Positions 34,884 through 43,781 of a stretch of 64,000 nt of DNA are shown one piece after another. A model generated the notes under the pieces. It did no database searches, was not told where the DNA came from, and saw only the letters and a program-made list of their open reading frames with translations. Numbering within the stretch: position 1 is the stretch's first letter; every line of letters begins with the position of its first letter. A program made the position numbers and the translations under genes. Source of the stretch: GCA-2712985 sp964515905 (GTDB taxonomy: Bacteria > Pseudomonadota > Alphaproteobacteria > UBA7887); contig CAZEWK010000033.1 in NCBI GenBank assembly GCA_964515905.1, positions 1-64,000 on the forward strand, in the 5' to 3' direction.

Positions 34884-35717
34884 TTGATTAGGGATAACAA
34901 TTTTTGGGTTCAATTTTGGGGTGTGCGTGGGAGTATTGCGTGTCCTGGAAAAGAGTACTCTCGATATGGGGGGAATACCTCTTGTATAGAAATCTTTTGT
35001 GGCGGAAAACACTTAATATTCGACGCGGGTACTGGAATCCGTAACCTTTCTAAAAAGTTGGTGGCTAGTAATTCTCGGGAGTTTGATTTATTTTTTTCCC
35101 ACACACATTTAGACCATGTTTCTGGCCTACCATTTTTTGGACCAGTCTATAAAACAGATACAAAGCTGAGAATATGGGCCGGTCATCTACTTCCACAAAG
35201 AAAGATTGCCCAGGTGCTGCCAAAGTTGATGATTGATCCCCTTTGGCCAGTCCAATTGGAACAACTAAGCGCGGAAATTACATTCAAAGACTTTTTAGCT
35301 GGTGAAACTTTACAGTTAACAGAAGACATCAAAATTAAGACTGTACTTCTGAACCACCCAAACCGGGCAACTGGCTACAGAGTTGAATATGGGGACTATT
35401 CTATCAGTTATGTTACTGATACCGAACATTACCCAGATCGCATGGACAACGAAATAATCAATCTAATACAAAATACAGATATTTTTATATATGACTGTAT
35501 GTATACCAATGAAGAATATCCGAATCATATTAATTGGGGGCATTCGACGTGGCAGGAAGGAGTGAAATTAGCTAATGAAGCTGATGTGGGAAAATTTGTT
35601 GCATTTCATCATGAGCCTGACCATGACGACAATATGATGGATTCGATTGAAAACGCCATCGTAAACGTACGATCTGAATCTGTTGTTGCGAAAGAAGGGA
35701 TGCTGCTTTGTCCATAG
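34884..35717 (+). CDS. Metallo-beta-lactamase-fold phosphodiesterase-like hydrolase
   Basis: A 277-residue MBL-fold protein. Metal-binding SHTHLDHVSG is at about residues 71-80; FWGVRGSIA.PG..YSRYGGNTSC at the N-terminus is typical of the group often annotated as cyclic-nucleotide phosphodiesterase. Later ligands include His in LNHPN, Asp in SYVTDTEH, YDCMYT and FHHEPDHDD. No ATG is available. The TTG at 34884 is 8 nt after GAGG; a TTG at 34857 is an alternative. Its stop overlaps the next reductase start by 10 nt. Divergent from the HD-GAF pair, it may belong to the same signalling module (inference). Confidence 0.82.
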   Translation: MIRDNNFWVQFWGVRGSIACPGKEYSRYGGNTSCIEIFCGGKHLIFDAGTGIRNLSKKLVASNSREFDLFFSHTHLDHVSGLPFFGPVYKTDTKLRIWAGHLLPQRKIAQVLPKLMIDPLWPVQLEQLSAEITFKDFLAGETLQLTEDIKIKTVLLNHPNRATGYRVEYGDYSISYVTDTEHYPDRMDNEIINLIQNTDIFIYDCMYTNEEYPNHINWGHSTWQEGVKLANEADVGKFVAFHHEPDHDDNMMDSIENAIVNVRSESVVAKEGMLLCP

Positions 35718-36721
35718 ATCTGAAACCAGAACTCCCAACAGATATGCCGGTTGTAGAGATAATAAGTAATGAGAAAGGCGGCACTTTAAAAAATGCGGTT
35801 AGGCCGTTGCCTCAGCCTCAATTTGGGCAAGTTTTGATTGAGGTGTCCGCCTCAGGTGTTAACAGACCTGATATAATGCAGAGGTTAGGGCATTATCCAC
35901 CTCCGGAGGGTGCTTCAGACTTGCCGGGGTTGGAGGTGGCTGGGAGCGTGGTAGCAGTTGGTCCTGGTGTCCAAAAATTGGACGTTAATAGTAAGGTTTG
36001 TGCATTAGTTTCAGGGGGTGGATATGCTGGCTATTGTGTCGCTTATGCAGAACATTGCCTTCCCGTGCCACGCGGATTTACGATGGTTGAAGCGGCTGCC
36101 TTGCCTGAATGTTTTTTTACAGTTTGGACTAACGTTTTTGAACGTGGGCAACTTAAAGCAGGTGAGACTTTTCTAGTACATGGTGGAAGTAGTGGAATTG
36201 GAACTACGGCAATACAATTGGCTGCGCACTTTGGCGCACGTGTTTTTACAACGGTAGGTTCTGCCGAGAAGTGTACTGCGTGTACCAAATTAGGCGCTGA
36301 ATCAGCTATAAATTATAAAGAGAAAGACTTTGTGAAGGAGCTCAGAGAGCTAACCAAAGGCCAAGGAGTAGATGTAATACTTGATATGGTGGGAGGCTCT
36401 TATATTAGTCGGAATATTGAAATATTGAGGAAAAATGGACGGATGGTCTTGATCTCATTTCTAGGTGGATCAAAGATCAGTATTGATATGATGCCTGTCT
36501 TACAAAAATGGATCACTATAACGGGATCAACATTGCGACCTCGTAATATTGTGGAAAAGGGAAAAATTGCTGAAAAACTCTTTCTAGAAGTGTGGCCTTT
36601 GCTGGAAACAGGTAAAATTAGACCGAAAATTGCTCAGACGTTTCCGCTAAATAAGGCCGCCGATGCTCATAAGTTAATGGAATCAAGTGGCCATACTGGG
36701 AAGATTATTTTGACTTTGTAA
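35708..36721 (+). CDS. PIG3-type NAD(P)H quinone oxidoreductase
   Basis: Zinc-independent medium-chain reductase of 337 residues, homologous to human PIG3/TP53I3 and bacterial quinone oxidoreductases. It has GVNRPDIMQR.G.YPPP.GASD..GLEVAG, the nucleotide-binding LVHGGSSGIGTTAIQLA (about residues 157-173), and LDMVGG. The ribosome-binding sequence AAGAAGGGA lies 7 nt before a TTG at 35708; an ATG at 35744 is an alternative start nearer the conserved domain. In many Alphaproteobacteria this gene lies between DUF1192 and trcR; trcR does follow here after 233 nt. Confidence 0.9.
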   Translation: MSIDLKPELPTDMPVVEIISNEKGGTLKNAVRPLPQPQFGQVLIEVSASGVNRPDIMQRLGHYPPPEGASDLPGLEVAGSVVAVGPGVQKLDVNSKVCALVSGGGYAGYCVAYAEHCLPVPRGFTMVEAAALPECFFTVWTNVFERGQLKAGETFLVHGGSSGIGTTAIQLAAHFGARVFTTVGSAEKCTACTKLGAESAINYKEKDFVKELRELTKGQGVDVILDMVGGSYISRNIEILRKNGRMVLISFLGGSKISIDMMPVLQKWITITGSTLRPRNIVEKGKIAEKLFLEVWPLLETGKIRPKIAQTFPLNKAADAHKLMESSGHTGKIILTL

Positions 36722-36954
36722 CCATTCGGGTATTTTGTTAGTAGCATATTTTATTCAACTTCAGGATTCGATATATCCGGTGTTGGGTATAATAATTATC
36801 ACGTACAGTTGGTTAAAAAATATAAATGGCTGATTTCCTCCAAGAATAAATTAAAGTCTGTTATATATTATATATAGAAGAATGATATAAAACCGTGAAG
36901 CTACAAAGAAGTTATGTTGTGGCCAAGCAAACGGAAAATTTAGATGAGGAAACA

Positions 36955-37515
36955 ATGGCTATTCCACTGATGCCAAAAGCCACAGCAGTTTGGCTAGTCG
37001 AAAATACTGGTTTAACATTTGAGCAGATTGCTGAGTTCTGCTCGTTGCATCCCCTAGAAGTTCAAGGCATAGCTGATGATGAGGTCGCTATAGGGATCAT
37101 CGGTGCAGACCCAATATCGGGAGGACAACTTACTCGCGAAGAAATCAATCGATGCGAGACTAATCCATCACAGAGCCTCAGTATGGCGCAGTCTAGTGCC
37201 GACCGCGTTTCCCCGAGGCGAACGGGTCCACGTTACACACCGGTATCAAAACGGCAGGATCGTCCAAATGCTATTTCGTGGTTAATAAAATATCATCCAG
37301 ATCTTAGGGATTCCCAAATTTCTAAGTTGCTTGGTACGACCAAATCAACCATTGATTCAGTGCGAAACCGTACACACTGGAACATAGCAAACATCAGTGC
37401 ACAGGACCCAGTTTTGCTGGGTCTGTGCAAACAAATAGAACTAGAAGTGGAGGTTCAAAAAGCGGAGAAAAAACGCAAAAGAAAATCGTCTGGTCAGAAG
37501 ACTAGTGCGGAATAA
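36955..37515 (+). CDS. trcR: TrcR/DUF1013 cell-cycle transcriptional regulator
   Basis: A 186-residue DUF1013 protein, the family of the Caulobacter RNA-polymerase-associated regulator TrcR. The start at 36955 gives the canonical beginning MAIPLMPKATAVWLVENTGLTF; a GTG at 36895 would add 20 unrelated residues. EQIAEFC.LHPLEVQGIADDEVA and RPNAISWLIKYHP.L.DSQIS.LLGTTK..I..VRNRTHWN are hallmark segments with helix-turn-helix character. The C-terminus is Lys/Arg-rich. GAGGA precedes the ATG. An AT palindrome at 36862-36876 is in the leader and may be the promoter. Confidence 0.9.
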   Translation: MAIPLMPKATAVWLVENTGLTFEQIAEFCSLHPLEVQGIADDEVAIGIIGADPISGGQLTREEINRCETNPSQSLSMAQSSADRVSPRRTGPRYTPVSKRQDRPNAISWLIKYHPDLRDSQISKLLGTTKSTIDSVRNRTHWNIANISAQDPVLLGLCKQIELEVEVQKAEKKRKRKSSGQKTSAE

Positions 37516-37542
37516 TTGTGGCTATAGGCGGAAATTATAATT

Positions 37543-39009
37543 ATGGTCGCAGCGGAACTACATGAACTTACAGGATATATCGACCAGTTAACAAACGCCC
37601 ATGTCCTTTGTATTGGCGATTTAATACTTGATCGTTTTATTTATGGAGATGTTGAGCGAGTATCTCCGGAGGCCCCAGTACCTGTAATCCGTATTCAAAA
37701 CGAAACAATGATGCTAGGTGGAGCGGGTAACGTTGTTCGTAATATCGTGTCGCTGGGAGCTAAATGCACTTTCATTACTGTCATAGGACAAGATGATGAA
37801 GGAGCTAAATTGACTGAATTAGTAGCTGAGTTAGAAAATGTTGAGGCTTACTTGCTCAGAGAAACTCATCGACCATCAACTATCAAGACACGGTTTTTGG
37901 CTGGCGGTCAACAACTGTTGAGGGCTGATAAAGAAACAAATGAACCACTCTCCAGTTCTAGTGAAGAAGATGTTCGACGAACAGCTCTTGAAGCTATCGT
38001 GTCCTGTGATGCAATTGTTCTGTCCGACTATGGTAAAGGTGCTCTGACGGATCGGAGTATTAAAGACATCATTACTCGTGCGCATCAACTTTCGAAACCC
38101 GTAATAGTGGATCCTAAAGGGGATTTCTCCCGTTATAGAGGAGCCACAATTGTTACACCAAATTGTAGTGAGCTTTCGAAAGCCTCCGGTATGTTGACAA
38201 ACAACGAAGAGAGTATAATAGAGGCTGCCAGAAAACTGCTTAGTGAATTTGATATTAAGTCAATTCTTGTGACTCGTAGCCAAGACGGAATGTCCCTTAT
38301 TGATTCGAGTACGGTTGAGCACGTTGAAGTTAAATCCCAAGAAGTATTTGATGTCTCTGGAGCCGGTGACACAGTAGTTGCTACGTTTTCTGCTGCGCTT
38401 GCAGTGGGCGTTAATCGTTTACATGCGGTTTCGCTTGCAAACCTTGCTGCTGGGATTGTGGTTGGGAAGGTTGGTACAGCGACGGTTTATCGAGATGACT
38501 TGCTAAATGCTGTGCATACTCAAAACTACTACATAACGGACTCAAAAATAGTTTCGGCCTCGGTTGCTTTGGAGAAGATTGACCATTGGCGTCGGCGGGA
38601 GGAGCGAATAGGATTCACGAACGGTTGTTTTGATTTATTACATCCAGGTCATATTTCTTTACTCCGACAGGCCAGGGCATCTTGTGATCGCCTGATAGTA
38701 GGATTGAATAATGATTCTTCCGTTAAGCGTTTGAAAGGAGAGGGGAGGCCTATACAGAATGAGAATGCAAGGGCTCACGTTTTATCGTCCTTATCTACTG
38801 TAGATTTGGTAATATTTTTTGAAGATGATACACCACTGAAACTTATTCAATTATTAATGCCTGATATTCTTGTTAAGGGTTCTGATTACAAAATAGAGGA
38901 AATTATTGGCGGGGATTTGGTAAAGAAGAATGGCGGAGAAATTCTTCTTGCAAATATTGAACCGGGTTACAGTACGACGAAAACTATAGCTCGAATGTCC
39001 ATGAATTGA
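37543..39009 (+). CDS. hldE: Bifunctional heptose 7-phosphate kinase / heptose 1-phosphate adenylyltransferase
   Basis: Makes ADP-heptose for the lipopolysaccharide core. The N-terminal PfkB-type kinase (about 1-320) shows GDLILDRFIYGDVERVSPEAPVPV, LGGAGNV and the catalytic DVSGAGDT. The C-terminal nucleotidyltransferase (about 350-488) shows FTNGCFDLLHPGH with the HxGH site, VGLN.D.SVK..KG..RP and LVKGSDY. The fused 488-residue form is normal. ubiX follows by 7 nt on the same strand. It indicates a Gram-negative outer membrane with heptose-containing LPS. Confidence 0.96.
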   Translation: MVAAELHELTGYIDQLTNAHVLCIGDLILDRFIYGDVERVSPEAPVPVIRIQNETMMLGGAGNVVRNIVSLGAKCTFITVIGQDDEGAKLTELVAELENVEAYLLRETHRPSTIKTRFLAGGQQLLRADKETNEPLSSSSEEDVRRTALEAIVSCDAIVLSDYGKGALTDRSIKDIITRAHQLSKPVIVDPKGDFSRYRGATIVTPNCSELSKASGMLTNNEESIIEAARKLLSEFDIKSILVTRSQDGMSLIDSSTVEHVEVKSQEVFDVSGAGDTVVATFSAALAVGVNRLHAVSLANLAAGIVVGKVGTATVYRDDLLNAVHTQNYYITDSKIVSASVALEKIDHWRRREERIGFTNGCFDLLHPGHISLLRQARASCDRLIVGLNNDSSVKRLKGEGRPIQNENARAHVLSSLSTVDLVIFFEDDTPLKLIQLLMPDILVKGSDYKIEEIIGGDLVKKNGGEILLANIEPGYSTTKTIARMSMN

Positions 39010-39016
39010 GACTACA

Positions 39017-39604
39017 ATGAACCGGATAATAGTAGGTATTAGTGGTGCTTCTGGCGTAATTTATGGGATTCGTTTATTAGAGATATTAAAAGAGACAGGG
39101 ATTACTTCACACCTAATAATGACAAGTTCTGCCGAGATAGCTGTTGCACATGAGACAGACTGGAAAGTAGAAGATGTAAAAAAAATGTCTGACATTTGGT
39201 ATCCCTTTGATGATATTGGAGCAGCTCCTGCTAGTGGTTCTTTTAAGAATTTGGGTATGATTATAGCACCGTGCTCAATGCGAACTGTTGGGGAATTGGC
39301 AAATGGAATAACTGGCAATTTATTGACGAGAGCGGCTGACGTTGCACTGAAGGAAAAGAGAACACTAGTGGTAATGGCTCGTGAAACGCCGTTACACTCA
39401 GTCCATTTAAGAAACTTAACTATTCTGGCAAACCTGGGTGCTGTTATAGCCCCTCCGGTTCCGGCCTTTTATGCGCGCCCAAATAGCATTGACGATATTC
39501 TTAACCATACATTGGGCCGGATTCTAGATTGCTTTGATATTGAAACCGGTGGGGTCAGTCGATGGGGAGAGGATGTCGGAAAAAAAAGACGTCCTAGAAA
39601 ATAG
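39017..39604 (+). CDS. ubiX: Flavin prenyltransferase UbiX
   Basis: Makes prenylated FMN, the cofactor of UbiD decarboxylases in ubiquinone synthesis. The 195-residue protein has IVGISGASGVIYGIRLLE, the TSSAE segment, IIAPCSMRTVGELANGI and R.TPLHSVHL.N. The sequence is canonical and complete. It follows hldE by 7 nt and is probably co-transcribed. No ubiD is present in the window. Confidence 0.95.
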   Translation: MNRIIVGISGASGVIYGIRLLEILKETGITSHLIMTSSAEIAVAHETDWKVEDVKKMSDIWYPFDDIGAAPASGSFKNLGMIIAPCSMRTVGELANGITGNLLTRAADVALKEKRTLVVMARETPLHSVHLRNLTILANLGAVIAPPVPAFYARPNSIDDILNHTLGRILDCFDIETGGVSRWGEDVGKKRRPRK

Positions 39605-39625
39605 ATCGTATACAAATAAAAAGTC

Positions 39626-40180
39626 TTACGTCATTTTTTTTCGAGCGTGTCGGATTAAAATATCCTTTTGTTCGAATAAGATTTGAGTTGGTTTCACATT
39701 TCCATAATCAAAATACGTCATTAGGTTTAATTCGGCCGCTGTTTTATGATCTTTGGTTACCAAGATATCTGTGAAGCTTCCTAATTGATGGGAAAGGTTG
39801 ATTTGGACAACGTGCTCTGCAAATAACTCCAGATCTTTTATACTGTTTCTGAGATATTCTAACTCATCCGTATTTTTTTTGTTTAAAGGTTTTAAATCAC
39901 CCCGAATTTTACGTAGTGGAGAAATTACAATTCTCTGAAGTTTATTCGCTGTGATATCGAGCGTGGAAAATTGGTCTTTATTGATGCACATTCCATTATC
40001 ACATCCAGCCCAAATACTAAGTAACATAAGATTTACATCTAAATTATATTGATTTTGTAAATATAATAGGGAATCCGATACCTTTTCTTGAGAGTAATAA
40101 TGTATCGAAAAGTTCCAAAATGGATCGTTAGGAAACTCGATAGTTTTTAAATTTCTGATATTATGATTAGTATTGCCCAT
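39626..40180 (-). CDS. TIGR02444/DUF2390 family protein
   Basis: A 184-residue protein resembling the TIGR02444 family. DPFWNFSIHYYSQEKVSDSLLYLQNQYNLDVNLMLLSIWAGC is the characteristic N-terminal block; the rest is mostly helical with many Lys and Asn. No known catalytic motif; function unknown. The sequence is AT-rich. It is convergent with ubiX, with 21 nt between stops. The start codon choice is uncertain because no ribosome-binding site is evident before 40180; residues before about 18 are not family-like. Confidence 0.75.
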   Translation of the reverse strand: MGNTNHNIRNLKTIEFPNDPFWNFSIHYYSQEKVSDSLLYLQNQYNLDVNLMLLSIWAGCDNGMCINKDQFSTLDITANKLQRIVISPLRKIRGDLKPLNKKNTDELEYLRNSIKDLELFAEHVVQINLSHQLGSFTDILVTKDHKTAAELNLMTYFDYGNVKPTQILFEQKDILIRHARKKMT

Positions 40181-40451
40181 TGAAAAAATTTGTTAAGAGA
40201 AATTAGATTTTGAAATAATACAGAATTGTCATCGTATAAGTTATCATTTTTTTTGAGCTATTTGATCATTAAAATAAAGTTTTATGTTTGGAGGTTTAGG
40301 CTAGCAGGGCCAACTAAATATTCGGCTCTGGTGTATGCATATTAGCATAAAGGTGATATTCAGTAGTATTTATCGAAGTGAGTACTCTTGCGCGGCTGCG
40401 CTTCAAACAGCATAATCCTTCAACTATGGCCTGTGCGAGGAGACGATTCTT

Positions 40452-40952
40452 ATGAACACTAAGACGCCCAGTGTGGGCGTCATTATGGGAAGTCAATCTG
40501 ACTGGGACACCATGTGTCACGCAGCAGATACACTTGATGATTTAAAGATTTCCTATGAAAAAAATATAGTCTCGGCCCATCGTACTCCAGAACGCCTTTA
40601 CGAGTATGCAAGGGCAGCGGAGTCTAGGGGATTAAAGGTTATCATAGCAGGTGCAGGAGGAGCTGCGCACTTGCCGGGCATGACTGCCGCATTGACTTGC
40701 ATTCCTGTATTCGGTGTTCCCATTGAGAGTAGAGCCCTCAAAGGCTGGGATAGCCTGCTATCTATAGTCCAAATGCCAGCAGGTGTTCCGGTGGGAGCGA
40801 CAGCGATCGGAAAATCAGGTGCTATAAATGCAGCTCTGTTGGCGGGTTCTGTTATTGGCTTATTTGACCCAGAGGTTGCGCAATCTCTTCAAAAATTTCG
40901 TGCTAATCAGACAAAATCAGTGAAACAACACCCGATTGATAATGGTTCTTGA
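40452..40952 (+). CDS. purE: N5-carboxyaminoimidazole ribonucleotide mutase
   Basis: Class I PurE, converting N5-CAIR to CAIR in purine synthesis together with PurK. VGVIMGSQSDWDTM (about 8-21), SAHRTPERL, AGAGGAAHLPGM and GVPIES are canonical. The 166-residue length is standard. GAGGAGA lies about 10 nt before the ATG. purK follows after 12 nt, so the pair is an operon. Confidence 0.97.
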   Translation: MNTKTPSVGVIMGSQSDWDTMCHAADTLDDLKISYEKNIVSAHRTPERLYEYARAAESRGLKVIIAGAGGAAHLPGMTAALTCIPVFGVPIESRALKGWDSLLSIVQMPAGVPVGATAIGKSGAINAALLAGSVIGLFDPEVAQSLQKFRANQTKSVKQHPIDNGS

Positions 40953-40964
40953 GATTATAAATTC

Positions 40965-42050
40965 ATGGCAAAAACCTCCTCAGAGTCTCTAGATCCGGGT
41001 TCTACGATTGGTATTTTGGGCGGTGGTCAGTTGGGTCGGATGACTGCCACTGCAGCTTCGCGTTTAGGCTATATCGTTCATATTTATAGCCCAGATGAAG
41101 ATGCCCCGGCTAAGCAAGTTAGCAGCATATACACAACAGCTAGTTATGATGACGTTGATAAACTTTCCTCGTTTGCTCAGTCTGTTGATGTAGTTACTTT
41201 CGAGTTTGAAAACATCCCGATAGAGTCTTTATTGGCTATCCAGAATAGTGTTTTGATTCGGCCAGGATATCGCGCTCTTGAAGTCGCACAGGACAGACTA
41301 ATAGAAAAGAGATTTATGTCTTCACTTGGCATCAGAACGACGGACTTCTGGCCAGTGCTGAGTATTGATGAGTTAGAATCGGCTCTAGTGTCTTTAAATG
41401 GAAACGGAGTATTTAAAAGTGCCCGATTTGGTTATGATGGTAAAAATCAAATTAGAGTTAGTACAGGGGATCCAGTAGGGCCTGTTTGGGGAAAAATGGG
41501 TGTAGACGCAGGGATTCTTGAACGCTGGGTGGACTATCTCATGGAAATATCAGTAATCGTTGCTAGGTCAAGTGATGGTGAAGTTGTTGTATACGATCCG
41601 GTCCAAAACCACCATGAGAATTACATGTTATCGAGTACATTGGTGCCGGCTCCTATTAATTTGGAGTTGGTATCACAATCATGTGAGATAGCACGACAAA
41701 TAGCCGAAGCGCTAAATTTAGTCGGTGTACTAGCGGTAGAAATGTTTGTGACTGAAGAGAATGAATTGTTGGTTAACGAAATAGCTCCACGTCCCCACAA
41801 CTCAGGTCACTGGACAATTGATGCCTGTGCCTGTAGTCAATTTGAGCAACTGGTTCGGGCCGTTTGTGGGGTCCCTTTGGGTACAGCTCGACGGCATTCA
41901 AATGCTAAAATGCATAATTTAATCGGTGATGAAATAGAACAATGGGAGCAACTGCTCAGGGAGCCAGGAGCAATAGTCCATTTATATGGGAAATCAGAAG
42001 CACGAAGAGGCCGTAAAATGGGGCATGTGACCCGATTAATGCCGCTATAA
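40965..42050 (+). CDS. purK: N5-carboxyaminoimidazole ribonucleotide synthase
   Basis: ATP-grasp ligase that makes N5-CAIR from AIR, bicarbonate and ATP, the substrate for PurE. The 361-residue protein has IGILGGGQLGRMTA, the ATP-binding segment with KSARFGYDGK, the central W.D...E.S..VARS, and the metal-binding EMFVTEENELLVNEIAPRPHNSGHWTIDA. It is co-transcribed with purE (12-nt gap) and convergent with the COQ9-family gene. Confidence 0.97.
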   Translation: MAKTSSESLDPGSTIGILGGGQLGRMTATAASRLGYIVHIYSPDEDAPAKQVSSIYTTASYDDVDKLSSFAQSVDVVTFEFENIPIESLLAIQNSVLIRPGYRALEVAQDRLIEKRFMSSLGIRTTDFWPVLSIDELESALVSLNGNGVFKSARFGYDGKNQIRVSTGDPVGPVWGKMGVDAGILERWVDYLMEISVIVARSSDGEVVVYDPVQNHHENYMLSSTLVPAPINLELVSQSCEIARQIAEALNLVGVLAVEMFVTEENELLVNEIAPRPHNSGHWTIDACACSQFEQLVRAVCGVPLGTARRHSNAKMHNLIGDEIEQWEQLLREPGAIVHLYGKSEARRGRKMGHVTRLMPL

Positions 42051-42080
42051 CTCAGGGAATAAGTATATTTCACACGTCGT

Positions 42081-42731
42081 CTAACGAGCTGTATTTATTA
42101 ATTGAAAGAAACGGGAAATAAGGGGATTTGTTTTGCCCGCTATACTATTACACTTTGTGCGGAATGATTGTATTTTCATGACATCGTTAATACGTCGGTC
42201 AAGGAAACCCCAGGTATCTATGCTATTGGTAGATGAATCATTCAACCAAAATAACAAGGTTGATGAGTAAACACCGGCCAAGAGTATGCGTTTTGTGTAA
42301 AAATTAAAGTCTGTAGATTGATCACCGGCAGCACGCCATATTTTGTCAACTGTTCGATGCATGCTTCGGGCAGCCACAGCTGAATATTGCGGAGTTGTAA
42401 GAATTCCTATCAGACGTCTTAAGGCTTCACGATGTTCAGTTTTTTGTTCGAGTCTAAGTTTAACCGCAGTTCGTATTCGTTTTCGTACTGGCATTTCTGA
42501 GAGGTTCAAATAGTTGAGAGCATCTATCATTAATGCATCAGAAACAAAAAAATATGTATCTACGACGTCTAAAATACCATTTGGAAAGGCCCGTAGGGCC
42601 ATGGACCTTTCGTATCCAGCTGTCACGGCGGCTTCTTCGACAGCACTTATTGTCCAGCCAGAAAATGGGATTTGTCCTAAAAAGATGTGTAAAATTTCTT
42701 CTCGTTCCCGGTGAAGTTTCGGAGGTATCAT
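42081..42731 (-). CDS. COQ9 family protein
   Basis: A 216-residue TetR-like helical protein of the COQ9/rpsU-divergently-transcribed family, a lipid-binding accessory of ubiquinone biosynthesis. GWTISAVEEAAVTAGYERSMALRAFPNG gives the HTH-like region. YSAVAARSMHRTVDKIWRAAGDQSTDFNFYTKR is the diagnostic COQ9 block, ending LDRRI..V. The protein is not expected to bind DNA despite the fold. It lies 17 nt downstream of def on the same strand. True to the family name, rpsU is divergent and close by, with def and a small gene between. Confidence 0.9.
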   Translation of the reverse strand: MIPPKLHREREEILHIFLGQIPFSGWTISAVEEAAVTAGYERSMALRAFPNGILDVVDTYFFVSDALMIDALNYLNLSEMPVRKRIRTAVKLRLEQKTEHREALRRLIGILTTPQYSAVAARSMHRTVDKIWRAAGDQSTDFNFYTKRILLAGVYSSTLLFWLNDSSTNSIDTWGFLDRRINDVMKIQSFRTKCNSIAGKTNPLISRFFQLINTAR

Positions 42732-42748
42732 TGATGGGTCACGCGATT

Positions 42749-43288
42749 TTATTCCATATTTTCTGTGTTGAAACGCATTTCAGAAATAAAGTGAAGACTA
42801 TCCAATTTTGTCATTCGCATTGGGTATAGTATTCCATCTAAATGGTCACATTCATGTTGGACTACGCGTGCGTGAAAATCTTGGACTTCTCTATCCACTT
42901 TATCTCCGGTTTCGTCTACTCCTTGATACCTAATATGTCTGAACCTTGGTACAGCACCGCGCAGTTCAGGAACTGATAAGCATCCTTCCCAGCCAAGATC
43001 GGTTTCCTTTGAGAGTGGAGTAATGATGGGATTAATCAAGATTTGGGTGCTAGTTTGTCTAGGGGTCTCGTCTTCGGCTTCTTGATCTGTCAAAGGAATC
43101 TCAAAAATCACAAGGCGTAGAGGAACATGAACCTGGGGTGCAGCAAGACCAACACCCCCAGCGTCTTCCATAGTCTCTAGCATATCACGTATTAAGTTAT
43201 GAATTTCTGAACTTTTTGGCTCAGCTACTTTTTGTGCAACGCCTTTAAGTATGGGGTGTCCCATACGTGCTATCTTGAGTATTGCCAT
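42749..43288 (-). CDS. def: Peptide deformylase
   Basis: Fe(II)/Zn metallo-enzyme removing the N-formyl group from nascent proteins. The three motifs are intact: GVGLAAPQV (about 45-53), EGCLSVPEL with the metal-ligand Cys, and QHECDHLDG with HExxH-type residues and catalytic Glu. The 179-residue length is standard. fmt, the usual partner gene, is not adjacent; a COQ9-family gene follows instead. A short gene on the opposite strand starts 85 nt away. Confidence 0.97.
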   Translation of the reverse strand: MAILKIARMGHPILKGVAQKVAEPKSSEIHNLIRDMLETMEDAGGVGLAAPQVHVPLRLVIFEIPLTDQEAEDETPRQTSTQILINPIITPLSKETDLGWEGCLSVPELRGAVPRFRHIRYQGVDETGDKVDREVQDFHARVVQHECDHLDGILYPMRMTKLDSLHFISEMRFNTENME

Positions 43289-43372
43289 TGTATAATTGCA
43301 GTTAATCTTTATTTGGTTGATACAGGGTTTAGTCGCTTCATTTTAGAGGAAGCATATTGGTTGGAGAGTAAC

Positions 43373-43672
43373 ATGTTAATGGTAATTTTTGAATTTAAGG
43401 TTAAGTCAGGCCAAAGCCAAGTCTATTTTGACTTAGCGCAAGACATGATGGATAAGGTCGAGAATGTTGATGGGTTTCTGGGGGTTGAGCGATTTCAAAG
43501 CTGTAACGAGGAAGAAAAATATATTTCAGTGTCAAAATGGCGAAATCACAAAGCAATAAAAGAATGGGGTTCTAATATTGAGCACAGACAGGTACAAAAG
43601 ACCGGAAAAAAGGAGATTTTCGATTCTTTTGATATAAGGGTTGTTGAAGTGCTTCGTGAGAAATTTTTCTAA
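43373..43672 (+). CDS. Antibiotic biosynthesis monooxygenase-like (ABM) small protein
   Basis: A 99-residue ferredoxin-like dimeric alpha/beta-barrel protein. VIFEFKVKSGQSQVYFDLAQDMMDKVE, GFLGVERF, and YISVSKWRNHKAIKEW are typical of the ABM family (heme- or quinone-related monooxygenases, many uncharacterised). The ATG at 43373 with GGAGAG upstream is preferred over a longer frame that begins opposite def at 43232 and has no domain there. It sits between divergent def and downstream rpsU. Confidence 0.8.
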   Translation: MLMVIFEFKVKSGQSQVYFDLAQDMMDKVENVDGFLGVERFQSCNEEEKYISVSKWRNHKAIKEWGSNIEHRQVQKTGKKEIFDSFDIRVVEVLREKFF

Positions 43673-43781
43673 AAAGTTAGGGTCGGATGGTAGTATGCGT
43701 GGGAATTCACTTCACAGTTGCCATTCTTTGTGGTATCAGGCTCCTTTATTTCTATTCTCCGTTGCATAAGGATCGAGTATT

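Noticed and set aside
43232..43372. Extended N-terminus of the ABM-like protein opposite def
   Set aside because: It has no domain there and the ATG at 43373 has a better ribosome-binding site.
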